Origin: a bacterium
Lineage (GTDB): Bacteria > SZUA-79 > Acidulodesulfobacterales > Acidulodesulfobacteraceae
Assembly (NCBI GenBank): GCA_021831025.1
Contig: JAKBNN010000064.1
Coordinates: forward strand, 1 to 44,947
Length of the DNA: 44,947 nucleotides
Direction of reading: 5' to 3'
The translations under genes and the position numbers were made by a program. Positions 37,622-44,947 of the stretch are shown piece by piece (position 1 is the stretch's first letter; each line of letters opens with the position of its first letter). The notes beneath the pieces are model-generated. The model was not told where the DNA came from. It saw nothing but the letters and a program-made list of their open reading frames with translations, and made no database searches.

Positions 37622-38665
37622 ATGGATTTAAAAACGGAAAACGCCGCAATAGCCGATGAATCTAAATTTGAATATAAAAGGATATTAACGGGGGACAGGC
37701 CCACCGGACCGCTGCATTTAGGTCATTACGCCGGCTCGTTAAAAAACAGGGTAAGACTTCAGGATAAATACGAAACTTTCATTTTAATAGCCGATATTCA
37801 AGCCCTAACGACCAATTTCGAACATCCCGAAAAACTTAAGGACAACATTTTTCTCGTTGCTTTAGACAATCTTTCCGCAGGAATAGACCCAAATTTATCT
37901 ACTATAGTTATCCAATCTATGATACCGGAAATTTCCGAACTGACGACTTTTTTCTCTATGCTTATTTCCATCAATCCTCTGAAACACAATCCTACGATTA
38001 AAACGGAAGCAAAAGAAAGAGGATATGAGGAATTAACTTACGGTTTTCTTGGTTATCCGGTAAGTCAGACCGCCGATATAGCGGTTTTTAAAGCAGACTT
38101 GGTCCCCGTGGGCATCGACCAGCTTCCGCATATAGAGCTTGCCAGAAAAATAATTAGAAAATTCAACGAATTGTACTGCGGCAAATTAGTAGAACCGTAT
38201 GCCCTAATAGATAAATTTCCGCGGTTAGTCGGACTCGACGGAAATCTTAAAATGAGCAAGTCTTACGGAAACGCAATTAATCTTTCGGATGATTATGATT
38301 CAATAAAAACTAAAATAAGGTCAGCGCTGACCGACAAAAATAGGATTCATCCGACGGACAGGGGAAACCCCGACATATGCACTATATATTCTTACCATAG
38401 GGCTTTTTCGGACGAAAATTTAATAAAAGAAACGGAATATAATTGCAAAAACGGCAAAATAGGCTGCGTAAAATGTAAAGATAACCTTTTTGAGGTAATT
38501 AAAAAACTCCTTGAGCCGATGAACGAAAGACGGGCTTACTATTTGGATAATAAAGACGAAATATGGGATATACTGCTAACGGGAACTGCCAAGGCTAAGG
38601 CTATCGCTTCGGAAACTATTAAGGAAGTAAAAGAATCGATGAAAATGTTATATATTCTTCCGTGA
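37622..38665 (+). CDS. trpS: Tryptophanyl-tRNA synthetase
   Basis: A class I aminoacyl-tRNA synthetase. The ATP-binding HIGH-type motif appears as PLHLGHYAG and the second signature as KMSKSYGNAI, preceded by RLVGLDGNL. The C-terminal third has a cysteine-containing stretch (CKNGKIGCVKC), seen in some TrpRS proteins, and LLEPMNERRAYY. I prefer the ATG at 37622, giving 347 residues, because AACAGGTG lies 9 nt upstream; an in-frame ATG at 37598 has no visible ribosome site. It is the only gene between satP and the DsrE-like gene on this strand and appears to be read alone. Confidence 0.95.
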   Translation: MDLKTENAAIADESKFEYKRILTGDRPTGPLHLGHYAGSLKNRVRLQDKYETFILIADIQALTTNFEHPEKLKDNIFLVALDNLSAGIDPNLSTIVIQSMIPEISELTTFFSMLISINPLKHNPTIKTEAKERGYEELTYGFLGYPVSQTADIAVFKADLVPVGIDQLPHIELARKIIRKFNELYCGKLVEPYALIDKFPRLVGLDGNLKMSKSYGNAINLSDDYDSIKTKIRSALTDKNRIHPTDRGNPDICTIYSYHRAFSDENLIKETEYNCKNGKIGCVKCKDNLFEVIKKLLEPMNERRAYYLDNKDEIWDILLTGTAKAKAIASETIKEVKESMKMLYILP

Positions 38666-38691
38666 CGCAAATTACGGGCGTGATTTTATTA

Positions 38692-38721
38692 TTGCAAACA
38701 AGCGGTTTTTAATGCTATCAT
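38692..38721 (+). promoter_or_regulatory. Candidate promoter for the DsrE-like gene
   Basis: TTGCAA (38692-38697) and TATCAT (38716-38721) are separated by 18 bp and lie 64 bp before the DsrE-like start, in the 120-bp gap after trpS. The boxes match the sigma-70 consensus at 4 and 5 of 6 positions. It would let this gene be read separately from trpS. This is sequence inference only. Confidence 0.45.
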
Positions 38722-38785
38722 ATCATATTAAAAACTACTACTTATTTGCAATTATTTGCAAAAATTAAATGGAGGATTTATTGTA

Positions 38786-39163
38786 ATGGCAAACAAACTT
38801 TTTATGATGCTTCAAAATACTACGCCTTCTAACCCCCATACGCTCGGAGCGCCATTTTTTCAGGCTGCCGCAGCTGCAACGATGGACTATGAAGTGGAGG
38901 TCGTATTGACGGCAGATGCAGGTCTCTTAATGAAAAAGGGGGTAGCCGAGAACTTAAGGGTCAAAGAAGGCAGCTCGAAATCTGTCTATGATTTTATCAA
39001 AGACGCCTACGAAGCGGGCGTCGTGTTTAAGGTATGCACGCCGGCTCTTGAATTAAATAATTTTACGAAAGACGACCTTATAGAAGAATGCAGCGGAGTT
39101 GTAGGCGGGGCTTATGTTGTTGAAATGGTAATGGATGACGATGTTAAAACCCTTTCATACTAA
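38786..39163 (+). CDS. DsrE/DsrF-like small sulfur-transfer-fold protein
   Basis: The 125-residue cytosolic protein starts at the ATG at 38786, 10 nt after GGAGG; an upstream in-frame ATG lacks such a site. The order of a short strand (KLFMMLQNT), a helix (GAPFFQAAAAATM), VEVVLTADAGLLMKKGVAE, a helix, then VVFKVCTPALELNNF resembles the DsrE-like fold. A cysteine (Cys84) sits where sulfur carriers of this superfamily have their acceptor residue; Cys102 is a second. It is not part of a visible dsr or tus operon. It has a likely promoter of its own and an exceptionally strong hairpin behind it. Sulfur relay is plausible; the family includes proteins with no known role. Confidence 0.75.
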   Translation: MANKLFMMLQNTTPSNPHTLGAPFFQAAAAATMDYEVEVVLTADAGLLMKKGVAENLRVKEGSSKSVYDFIKDAYEAGVVFKVCTPALELNNFTKDDLIEECSGVVGGAYVVEMVMDDDVKTLSY

Positions 39164-39169
39164 ACCCAC

Positions 39170-39239
39170 AAAAAAAGGGGTCAGATTTATTTATTTGATT
39201 TCTTGTTTTACAAATAAATAAATCTGACCCCTTTTTTTT
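39170..39239. terminator. Very long perfect hairpin between convergent genes
   Basis: Positions 39170-39197 and 39211-39238 are perfect 28-bp inverted arms around a 13-nt loop. Each arm carries GGGGTCAGA followed by an AT-rich TTTATTTATTT part. A run of A before and T after the stem makes it a strong terminator in both directions, between the DsrE-like gene (ends 39163) and the activase gene (ends 39276). The GGGGTCAGA...TCTGACCCC ends resemble REP-type palindromes linked to RAYT transposases; that origin is inferred from memory. Confidence 0.8.
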
Positions 39240-39275
39240 CCTTTTTTTCAACCCTTCTTTTCCCCTTTTTTCTTT

Positions 39276-39926
39276 TTATTTAAGATTATTGAGCGCGTAT
39301 TCTTTCACCCCTTCCAATAAGGTAAACCTGTCTAAAATTACGGTTTCGCACGGCATCGACCTTACAAAGAGCTGATTATTTACAAGCCCGCCGGTTAAAT
39401 ATATCCTTTTGGGCTTTCTTGCAAACCTGTACATAGAAATACACACGCCTTTGATTAACATTGCGGCGGCTATCCCCGGTTCTACGCCTGTCGCCACGGA
39501 ATCAAAAACATGTCCCATCCCGAGAAGTCCGCATGTGGCGGTTATAAATTCTTTCTGCGGCGGAGTCTTTGAATAATCTACATTCAGGTAATTACCCAAA
39601 ATTTCGATAGCCTGACCCGTAAATGCGCCGCATTCGGTATTCCAGTCCGAATGTATAAAATTCCTATTCTCAAAAACGACATATTTTGCATCTCTCGAGC
39701 CTATATCAAGCAGGGTAAAAGAGTCTTCTCCTATAAGTTTTTTACCGGCATTAGCTAAGGCTATAATCTCATTAACCGAATGATTGGCAAACCTGTTAAT
39801 GTTATGACCCGTGCCTGCGTCGGCTTTAAATGTTTTTTCAAGATCCGATACCCTTTTTACTATCCTATCGTTCGTATCGGTATTTAATATTTTAGCGTAA
39901 GTTGTTCCCGCATCGAGCAATATCAT
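39276..39926 (-). CDS. Compact BadF/BadG/HgdC-type ATPase (2-hydroxyacyl-CoA dehydratase activase-like)
   Basis: The 216-residue protein has the ASKHA ATPase loops LLDAGTTYAK (3-12), LLDIGSRDAK (72-81) and YLTGGLVNN (176-184). Cys99 (TECGAFTG) and Cys132 (ATCGLLGMG) match the two cysteines with which HgdC dimers hold a single [4Fe-4S] cluster. The classic CAAGTG sequence is changed to CGAFTG, and the protein is 40-50 residues shorter than HgdC, mostly in the N-terminal lobe. Such ATPases drive low-potential electron transfer to a dehydratase or reductase partner. The likely partner is the gene just upstream (40012-40932). The actual substrate is unknown. Confidence 0.8.
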   Translation of the reverse strand: MILLDAGTTYAKILNTDTNDRIVKRVSDLEKTFKADAGTGHNINRFANHSVNEIIALANAGKKLIGEDSFTLLDIGSRDAKYVVFENRNFIHSDWNTECGAFTGQAIEILGNYLNVDYSKTPPQKEFITATCGLLGMGHVFDSVATGVEPGIAAAMLIKGVCISMYRFARKPKRIYLTGGLVNNQLFVRSMPCETVILDRFTLLEGVKEYALNNLK

Positions 39927-39951
39927 TTTATATTTATATCCCCGTTATACC

Positions 39952-39982
39952 GGATTCCTGCTTACTTTGAAAGCAGAAATCC
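39952..39982. repeat. REP-like imperfect palindrome between the dehydratase-like and activase genes
   Basis: GGATTCCTGCTT (39952-39963) and AAGCAGAAATCC (39971-39982) pair with one mismatch around 7 nt. They are followed on the plus strand by AGCGTCATT, so the element resembles the widespread GGATTCCTGC...GCAGGAATCC...CGTCATT intergenic repeats. No T run follows, so it is not a typical terminator. It lies in the 85-bp gap between two genes probably read together and could affect mRNA stability. Confidence 0.5.
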
Positions 39983-40011
39983 AGCGTCATTATTAAATTT
40001 TTAAGATAATT

Positions 40012-40932
40012 TTATATAACATTATTTAACTGCAAGAATGCGGTTAATTTGGCTACCGTACTTCTCGTAAGCCCGATGTCCATATCGATAAAAATCCCCC
40101 TTGGATGCTTGTTTGCAAGATAAGATGCAAGACCCGCCTTTGGGCAAAAACTCTGGGAAAAAAACACTGTCGGAACATCCGGGTTAAATTCCAATTCTAA
40201 TTTAAGATCGCCGGGGGTAAGGTTTTCGACGCATCTTGTCCAGCCGTAAACATGGGTTTCGTCCGGAAAATAATTTGCGATACTAAAATCCCCCCAGGGC
40301 GGCGTCCCCCAGAAAGCGCATTTCGGTTTAACATACTCCGGCCTGAACGGTTTTTTCTTCTCCATATCGCGGTAAAAATAGCCGGCTATTTTGCCAAATT
40401 TTTCATCTAAAGGAATACCGCTTTTACAAATAAAATCCCCTTTTCTTTCTAAGTCGTTATTTTTTACCCGTCTTAACTTAATTTTAAGTTCATTTTCGAT
40501 AAAATCGGCAACGAACCCCATTTCATTGCATCTGCAAATCTCGGAATCCTCGATAATTATCTCCGAAATCGGATTTCTGCCGACCAAAACCGAATCCATC
40601 ACATCTTCCGTCCAATAATCCGTAACCGACAAAATATTGGCAATTATTCTTTTTATTTGAGCGCAATATGCTTTGGGAAGCACATTATCGGTCGGCTCTG
40701 TTATAAGCTGGTCCACTTTATACATATCGAGCGATAAAATTATGGCGCTTTTTTGTATTAATTCGTCCATAACTTCTCTGGGCGGAATACCTATAATGCC
40801 GACAAACGGCTTGTCTTTGGGATTCTGAAGAAAAGATTTTTCCTTTCCTTTAACGAATCCGTGTCTAGTCAACACCATATCCTGCATCGGATTGTAATTT
40901 TTATCATCCTTATTTTCCAATATTATACACAC
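40012..40932 (-). CDS. Cysteine-rich 2-hydroxyacyl-CoA dehydratase/HgdB-like protein (tentative)
   Basis: I do not recognise a precise family. The region KPFVGIIGIPPREVMDELIQ (41-60) followed by LPKAYCAQIK (85-94) recalls the start of HgdB-type subunits, where a cysteine after a proline-rich turn binds iron-sulfur. Eight cysteines occur, at positions 2, 90, 133, 135, 169, 205, 234 and 263, including CRC and CAFWGTPPWGDF. There is no signal peptide or membrane span. At about 300 residues it is shorter than HgdB. The start is uncertain: GTG at 40932 sits on top of its ribosome site, and TTG at codon 5 or ATG at codon 16 are alternatives. The activase-like gene 85 bp downstream supports an activated iron-sulfur enzyme. 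Confidence 0.5.
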   Translation of the reverse strand: MCIILENKDDKNYNPMQDMVLTRHGFVKGKEKSFLQNPKDKPFVGIIGIPPREVMDELIQKSAIILSLDMYKVDQLITEPTDNVLPKAYCAQIKRIIANILSVTDYWTEDVMDSVLVGRNPISEIIIEDSEICRCNEMGFVADFIENELKIKLRRVKNNDLERKGDFICKSGIPLDEKFGKIAGYFYRDMEKKKPFRPEYVKPKCAFWGTPPWGDFSIANYFPDETHVYGWTRCVENLTPGDLKLELEFNPDVPTVFFSQSFCPKAGLASYLANKHPRGIFIDMDIGLTRSTVAKLTAFLQLNNVI

Positions 40933-40987
40933 CCTTTTTAAATTTAGCGGATAAAAGTATCTTACAGGGTTTTAAATCCTTAATAAA

Positions 40988-40999
40988 TGACTTTTGTCA
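40988..40999. promoter_or_regulatory. Candidate Crp/Fnr-family site upstream of the HgdB-like gene
   Basis: TGAC-TTTT-GTCA is a perfect palindrome 55 bp upstream of the HgdB-like gene, in the 108-bp gap after trxB. TGAC-N4-GTCA resembles cores bound by Crp/Fnr-family regulators such as HcpR of sulfate reducers. A 12-nt palindrome can occur by chance, so this is only a suggestion that the activase/dehydratase-like pair is redox or nitrosative-stress controlled. Confidence 0.3.
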
Positions 41000-41040
41000 C
41001 GAAAATTGGTTTGTTAAACGGCTGCTGTTCCCATTTTAAG

Positions 41041-41955
41041 CTAACAAACACCGCAAACAAACTCTATTGCAGATGTTGCGGCAAGAGCGCCTTCGCCTAC
41101 CGCAGTGGCAACCTGGAGTAATTTTTTTGAATGGGCATCGCCTGCGCAAAATACGCCGGGCATTGAGGTCATTAAGGTGTAATGATCGGTTTTTATAAAA
41201 CCGTTTTCATCCTTTTCTAAATTTTTTAAAAATGATGTCTGGGGTATTATTCCGATGAAAATAAAAACGCCTTTTACTGGAACAGTTGTTCTTTCTTTGG
41301 TCTTAACATTCTCGATCGTCACAGATTCCACGGTTTTTATTCCGTTAATCGAAACGGGTATGTGTTCTAATTTTAAAATGACATTTTCAGCATTATGAAG
41401 CCTTTCCTGGATTATTTTCTCAGCCCTTAATTCCTTTCTTCTGTGAATTAAAACAGTTGATTTTACGATTTTTGTAAGATAATTAGCCTCTTTAACCGCC
41501 GTGTCTCCTCCGCCGATAACGGCAATATCCTCATCCTTAAAGAACGGACCGTCGCAGGTTGCGCAATACGACACTCCTCTTCCCGTAAATTCTTTTTCTC
41601 CTGGTATATTGAGCCTTTTAGGAGATGCTCCGACCGTTATAATAGCGGTCTTTGCCTGGTAAGTTCCGTCAACGCCTCTTATGATCTTATATTCTCCGGC
41701 GTCGGTTATGTCTTTTATTTCATCATAAATAATATTCAGGCCAAGTCCTTTGGCATGTTCCTCAAACTTTTGCATAAGCTCAATGCCCGAAAGAGATGGA
41801 AAACCCGGATAATTTTCGATATTATCGGAAAGAGCAATTTGTCCGCCGACAGCCATTTTTTCTATTAAAATAAGATTAAGGCGCGCCCTGAGGCCGTATA
41901 TTGCCGCGGATAGGCCGGCAGGCCCGCCGCCGATTATGACCAAATCGTAAATCAT
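41041..41955 (-). CDS. trxB: Thioredoxin-disulfide reductase
   Basis: TrxB uses NADPH and FAD to reduce thioredoxin. The 304-residue protein has the FAD loop GGGPAGLSAAIYGLRARL at residues 9-26. The redox-active CATC is in SYCATCDGPFF near 134. The NADPH-binding part begins IGGGDTAVKEANYL, and the C-terminal FAD motif is FCAGDAHSKKLLQVATAVGEGA. Length is normal. AAGGG precedes the ATG. It lies upstream of the HgdB-like gene on the same strand, separated by 108 bp, and is divergent from the APC permease gene. Ferredoxin-dependent variants exist in anaerobes; the residues seen do not decide the electron donor. Confidence 0.95.
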   Translation of the reverse strand: MIYDLVIIGGGPAGLSAAIYGLRARLNLILIEKMAVGGQIALSDNIENYPGFPSLSGIELMQKFEEHAKGLGLNIIYDEIKDITDAGEYKIIRGVDGTYQAKTAIITVGASPKRLNIPGEKEFTGRGVSYCATCDGPFFKDEDIAVIGGGDTAVKEANYLTKIVKSTVLIHRRKELRAEKIIQERLHNAENVILKLEHIPVSINGIKTVESVTIENVKTKERTTVPVKGVFIFIGIIPQTSFLKNLEKDENGFIKTDHYTLMTSMPGVFCAGDAHSKKLLQVATAVGEGALAATSAIEFVCGVC

Positions 41956-42001
41956 TTACCCTTACCCCCTTTATTTTATTTATAAATTAATTTATTTTAT
42001 A

Positions 42002-42030
42002 TTGTTTTATTTAAAGGCGATTAATATAAT
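42002..42030 (+). promoter_or_regulatory. Candidate promoter for the APC permease gene
   Basis: TTGTTT (42002-42007) and TATAAT (42025-42030) are 17 bp apart on the plus strand in the trxB/permease divergent gap. A second TATAAT follows at 42034-42039. Transcription would start about 70 nt before the permease ATG. The -10 box is perfect and the -35 box weak. Confidence 0.45.
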
Positions 42031-42106
42031 ACTTATAATGTAAGAGATGTTATTATTTATATATATTTAATCATATATAATCTTTTTAATCAAATTAAGT
42101 TAAATT

Positions 42107-43678
42107 ATGAAAAAATCTCTTAATCTATTACAATTAACATTTGCTTCGACGAGCGCAATTATCGGTTCTGGATGGCTTCTGGGCATATATGCCAGCGCAA
42201 AATACGCAGGTCCAGCCTCGATATTTTCGTGGTTTATCAGCGGACTTGCCATAATGCTGATAGCATTAGTTTATAGCGAGCTTGGAGCTATGATGCCGGC
42301 CGCGGGAGGACTCGCAAGATACCCAAAATATACCCACGGGGCATTTTTAGGATTTATAACAAGCTGGATACTTATTATAGCCGGCGCGGCCGTCAGTACC
42401 ATAGAAACCGAAGCAACCGTCCAGTATTTAAATTTTTATTTCCATAACCTCTTTATAAATAATTCGCTGACCCCCACCGGACTGATTTTTGCTCTTTTTA
42501 TCCTTATTTTTTTCTTTTTGCTTAATCTTTTCGGAGCGAAAATCTTTGCCAAAACCAATACTTTTCTTACCTATTTTAAAATTTCGATACTTATAATCGC
42601 CGCAATCGCGCTTATTAGTCTTTCCGTTAAAAACGGCAATATCAAAAATATTGCAAGTTATAATTTAATGCCTTACGGATATGACGGCATTATGAAAAGC
42701 ATATCTTTGGGCGGAGTAATATTTTCGTATCTCGGTTTCAGGCAGGCTATCGATCTTTCGGGGGAAGCCAAAAAACCGGGAAGGGATGTCCCCATTGCAA
42801 CTATATTATCGGTTATTATAGGAATAGCGGCTTACACATTGCTTGCATTCAGCTTTATAATATCGGTTCCGCAGGTAAAAAACAATGCGTGGGATATGCT
42901 AAATTTTTCGTCGCCTTTCGTAAATTTATTAAATCTTTACGGATTACCTGTATTTGCTTTGATAGTAGTATTTGGGGCTATAATATCCCCGTTTGCGACT
43001 GGACTAGTCTATATGGGAACCACATCGAGGGTAACCTACGCCATGTCTAAGATGAAATTTTTGCCCAAAAGTTTTCATTTAAACTTCAACAGGTATGGAA
43101 CGGCTTATATAGCCTTAATTTTTACCTTTTTCCTTTCCGCGCTATACCTTCTTCCGTTTCCAAGCTGGCAGTCTTTAGTCGGCATAATTACATCGGGAAT
43201 GGTATTTACTTATATCTTAGGTCCTATCGGGCTTATGACCTTCCGGAAATTAGACCCTCATAGAAAGAGGCCTTTTTATCTTCCCTTTGCAAGTACTATT
43301 TCTTTGCTGGCATTTATAGTCGGAACGTTGATAATTTACTGGTCAGGCTTCGATGTTTTATGGAAACTCGGGATAGGAATATCTGCGGGGGTTATACTGT
43401 TTATATTTACTAATTTTAATAAAATTAAAAAGAAATTCAAAGAAACTGTCCTACCGGGGCTCTGGTTTCTGTTTTATACAATTGCTATTTTAACGACATC
43501 CTTTTTCGGCAGTAAAAGTTTTGGCGGAAAAAATTTGATTAAATCGCCTTACGACTTGATTGCCGTGATTTTAATCGCCGTCCTGTTTTACTTCATCGCA
43601 ATTAATACCTCGATAAAAAAAGAAGAGATGAAAATGATAATAGAAGAAGAGTTTATTGGGGAAGAATTCGAGATATAA
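42107..43678 (+). CDS. APC-superfamily amino acid/polyamine permease
   Basis: The 523-residue protein has about 13-14 hydrophobic spans. It shows the APC opening pattern: an unwound first span with IIGSGWLLGIYASAKYAGPAS (about 18-38), ELGAMMPAAGGLARYPK near 66-82, and SLGGVIFSYLGFRQAIDLSGEAKKPGRDVP near 204-233. This last block is the region where APC transporters form their central substrate site. It is a cytoplasmic-membrane importer or exchanger of amino acids or related amines; the substrate cannot be read from the sequence. The gene stands alone, divergent from trxB, with no good ribosome site at its ATG. Confidence 0.88.
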   Translation: MKKSLNLLQLTFASTSAIIGSGWLLGIYASAKYAGPASIFSWFISGLAIMLIALVYSELGAMMPAAGGLARYPKYTHGAFLGFITSWILIIAGAAVSTIETEATVQYLNFYFHNLFINNSLTPTGLIFALFILIFFFLLNLFGAKIFAKTNTFLTYFKISILIIAAIALISLSVKNGNIKNIASYNLMPYGYDGIMKSISLGGVIFSYLGFRQAIDLSGEAKKPGRDVPIATILSVIIGIAAYTLLAFSFIISVPQVKNNAWDMLNFSSPFVNLLNLYGLPVFALIVVFGAIISPFATGLVYMGTTSRVTYAMSKMKFLPKSFHLNFNRYGTAYIALIFTFFLSALYLLPFPSWQSLVGIITSGMVFTYILGPIGLMTFRKLDPHRKRPFYLPFASTISLLAFIVGTLIIYWSGFDVLWKLGIGISAGVILFIFTNFNKIKKKFKETVLPGLWFLFYTIAILTTSFFGSKSFGGKNLIKSPYDLIAVILIAVLFYFIAINTSIKKEEMKMIIEEEFIGEEFEI

Positions 43679-43750
43679 AATTACCGGCCCCCATTTTTAT
43701 CTTATTTGATTCCATATTCTTACCTTAAATGGATATTAACCTCTCGGAAT

Positions 43751-44908
43751 TTATTTTTTCACTCTCATTATCAAAAGATAACAAAATAACGACGAGATAA
43801 TGAGTATGGCCGGAATTAAACCGTAATAATTTTTAAACAATAGCCCTGCTATGCTTCCGCCAAAAAAACTTCCCGAAAATTGCAGCGTATTGTAAACCCC
43901 CATCGATGTCCCAACTAAGGATTTATCCGATGACGACGAAACAAGCGAGGGCATTATAGGCTCGGTAATCGAAAAGCCTGTAAAAAAAAGAATACCCCCG
44001 ATAATTATAGCCGGCAGCGCGTAATTACTTGAACCTGCAAACAAAAATATACTTGAAATGCCCATGAGTACAAAGCTAAGCTTTAAAAGATGAACTTCGT
44101 ATCCCATATCGGCCTTTTTTGACGCCTTCATCATGGCAAAAAGCGAGAAAATTACCATCGGAATTAAAATTTTGTAATAATAGCCTGTTCCAAGTTCATG
44201 TTTAACGATTAAGGGCAGACTGAAAAAGAAAATTGTCATAAAAAACGATAGCAAAAATCCCTGAATCGAGAGATTCGCCAGTGTTTTATTCTTAAAAATA
44301 TTTATCGCATCTTTAAGGGAAATTTCTATCTCTTTTAGCATTTCTTTACTTTTAGGCTCTTCCACCCAGGCAAGTATAAGAAATGCCGAAAGTATGCCCA
44401 ATATGCCCGAAAAATAAAACAAAAAAGGATAACCGAAATAAAGCGACAGAAGCGGCCCCAGGACGATGCCGACGACAAAACTTAAGCCTATCGGCATACC
44501 CAAATATGCCAACGCCTTTGCCCTGTCATTTTCGGAAACGGTGTCGGACACCAAAGCAAAGGCAACGGAGCTTTCTGCCGCAACCCCTTGCAAAAACCTC
44601 AGAGAAATTAATTCATAAATATTAGAAGTAAATCCGATTATAAATGTTAAGATGCCGAATAAAAGCATACCGAAAAATAATACATTTTTTCTTCCGATTT
44701 TATCTGAAAAGTACCCGAAAGGTATCTGAAAAATTGCCCTCGATAATCCGTAAATGCCGAATGCAATTCCTATCAGTATAAGATTTGCGGTAAATTTTTC
44801 CGCAAAAAGGGCAAATACCGGCAGAACAATAAATACCGCCAGCATCCTTAAGCCGACAACGGAACTCATTGCCATAAGCGTCTTTTTTTGCGTCTTATTA
44901 AAAGCCAT
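43751..44908 (-). CDS. MFS transporter (drug-efflux-like)
   Basis: A 385-residue protein with 12 hydrophobic spans. The motif-A loop GYFSDKIGRKNVLFFG, between spans 2 and 3, is typical of the major facilitator superfamily. RFLQGVAAESSVAFALVSD in span 4 resembles proton-coupled drug antiporters. I start at the ATG at 44908, 7 nt after AAGAAGGA; the frame stays open upstream to 44944, close to the window end, but the later start has the better site. The substrate is unknown. It converges with the APC permease gene across a 72-bp gap. Multidrug efflux is only one of several options. Confidence 0.85.
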   Translation of the reverse strand: MAFNKTQKKTLMAMSSVVGLRMLAVFIVLPVFALFAEKFTANLILIGIAFGIYGLSRAIFQIPFGYFSDKIGRKNVLFFGMLLFGILTFIIGFTSNIYELISLRFLQGVAAESSVAFALVSDTVSENDRAKALAYLGMPIGLSFVVGIVLGPLLSLYFGYPFLFYFSGILGILSAFLILAWVEEPKSKEMLKEIEISLKDAINIFKNKTLANLSIQGFLLSFFMTIFFFSLPLIVKHELGTGYYYKILIPMVIFSLFAMMKASKKADMGYEVHLLKLSFVLMGISSIFLFAGSSNYALPAIIIGGILFFTGFSITEPIMPSLVSSSSDKSLVGTSMGVYNTLQFSGSFFGGSIAGLLFKNYYGLIPAILIISSLFCYLLIMRVKK

Positions 44909-44947
44909 ACCTGTATCCTTCTTAAAAATTTTTTGTATTGTCATAGA

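Overview
The window reads as AT-rich chromosomal DNA from a Gram-negative bacterium. Outer-membrane biogenesis is indicated by a SurA-type chaperone, a lipoprotein parvulin and an RseP protease. Several gene orders resemble those of delta-type lineages (Desulfobacterota): ilvD-ilvB-ilvN, rseP-tsaB, glyQ-glyS-ppdK and mfd-parvulin-surA-pdxA-uvrA. A two-subunit glycyl-tRNA synthetase, a c subunit with a signal-like N-terminus, an acetate permease/acetyl-CoA synthetase pair and a DsrE-like protein fit the same picture. An acidophilic low-GC relative of sulfate reducers would be my guess, but nothing here fixes the genus. There is no prophage, insertion sequence, integrase or CRISPR array. Coding density is very high and no gene-free gap exceeds 300 bp; the longest is about 281 bp, upstream of the Rieske gene.

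Layout. Positions 1-5624 (minus strand) hold rseP, tsaB, a YdcH-like small protein, ilvD, ilvB and the first 15 codons of ilvN, which runs off the left edge. Positions 5801-13245 hold a translation/competence block: tRNA-Phe, a 33-codon ORF and pheS, then a plus-strand UvrD/Rep-type helicase with a large unknown N-terminal region, then comF, dprA and pheT on the minus strand. pheS and pheT are thus separated by three genes. Positions 13350-15066 hold an F0 ATP synthase cluster (atpZ, an AtpI-like gene, atpB, atpE) without F1 genes. Positions 15194-18355 hold an electron-transfer operon: a Rieske protein, a cytochrome b, and a multi-span protein that resembles CydA and ends in a single haem-c domain.

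Positions 18637-33604 are one long codirectional run: glyQ, glyS, ppdK, mfd, a parvulin lipoprotein, surA-like, pdxA and uvrA. Positions 33706-37471 are an acetate uptake and activation unit (satP, acs) with nadA directly behind. From 37622 the layout is mixed: trpS and a DsrE-like gene on the plus strand; a compact pair made of an atypical 2-hydroxyacyl-CoA-dehydratase-like protein and a BadF/HgdC-type activase on the minus strand; trxB; an APC permease; and an MFS transporter at the right edge.

The most interesting points are the Rieske/cyt b/CydA-like-cytochrome c operon, the compact activase plus dehydratase-like pair, glyQ whose conserved N-terminus has no AUG, GUG or UUG start and probably begins at AUC, the helicase with about 280 unexplained N-terminal residues, the signal-peptide-like micro-ORF between tRNA-Phe and pheS, and a perfect 28-bp inverted repeat carrying GGGGTCAGA ends.
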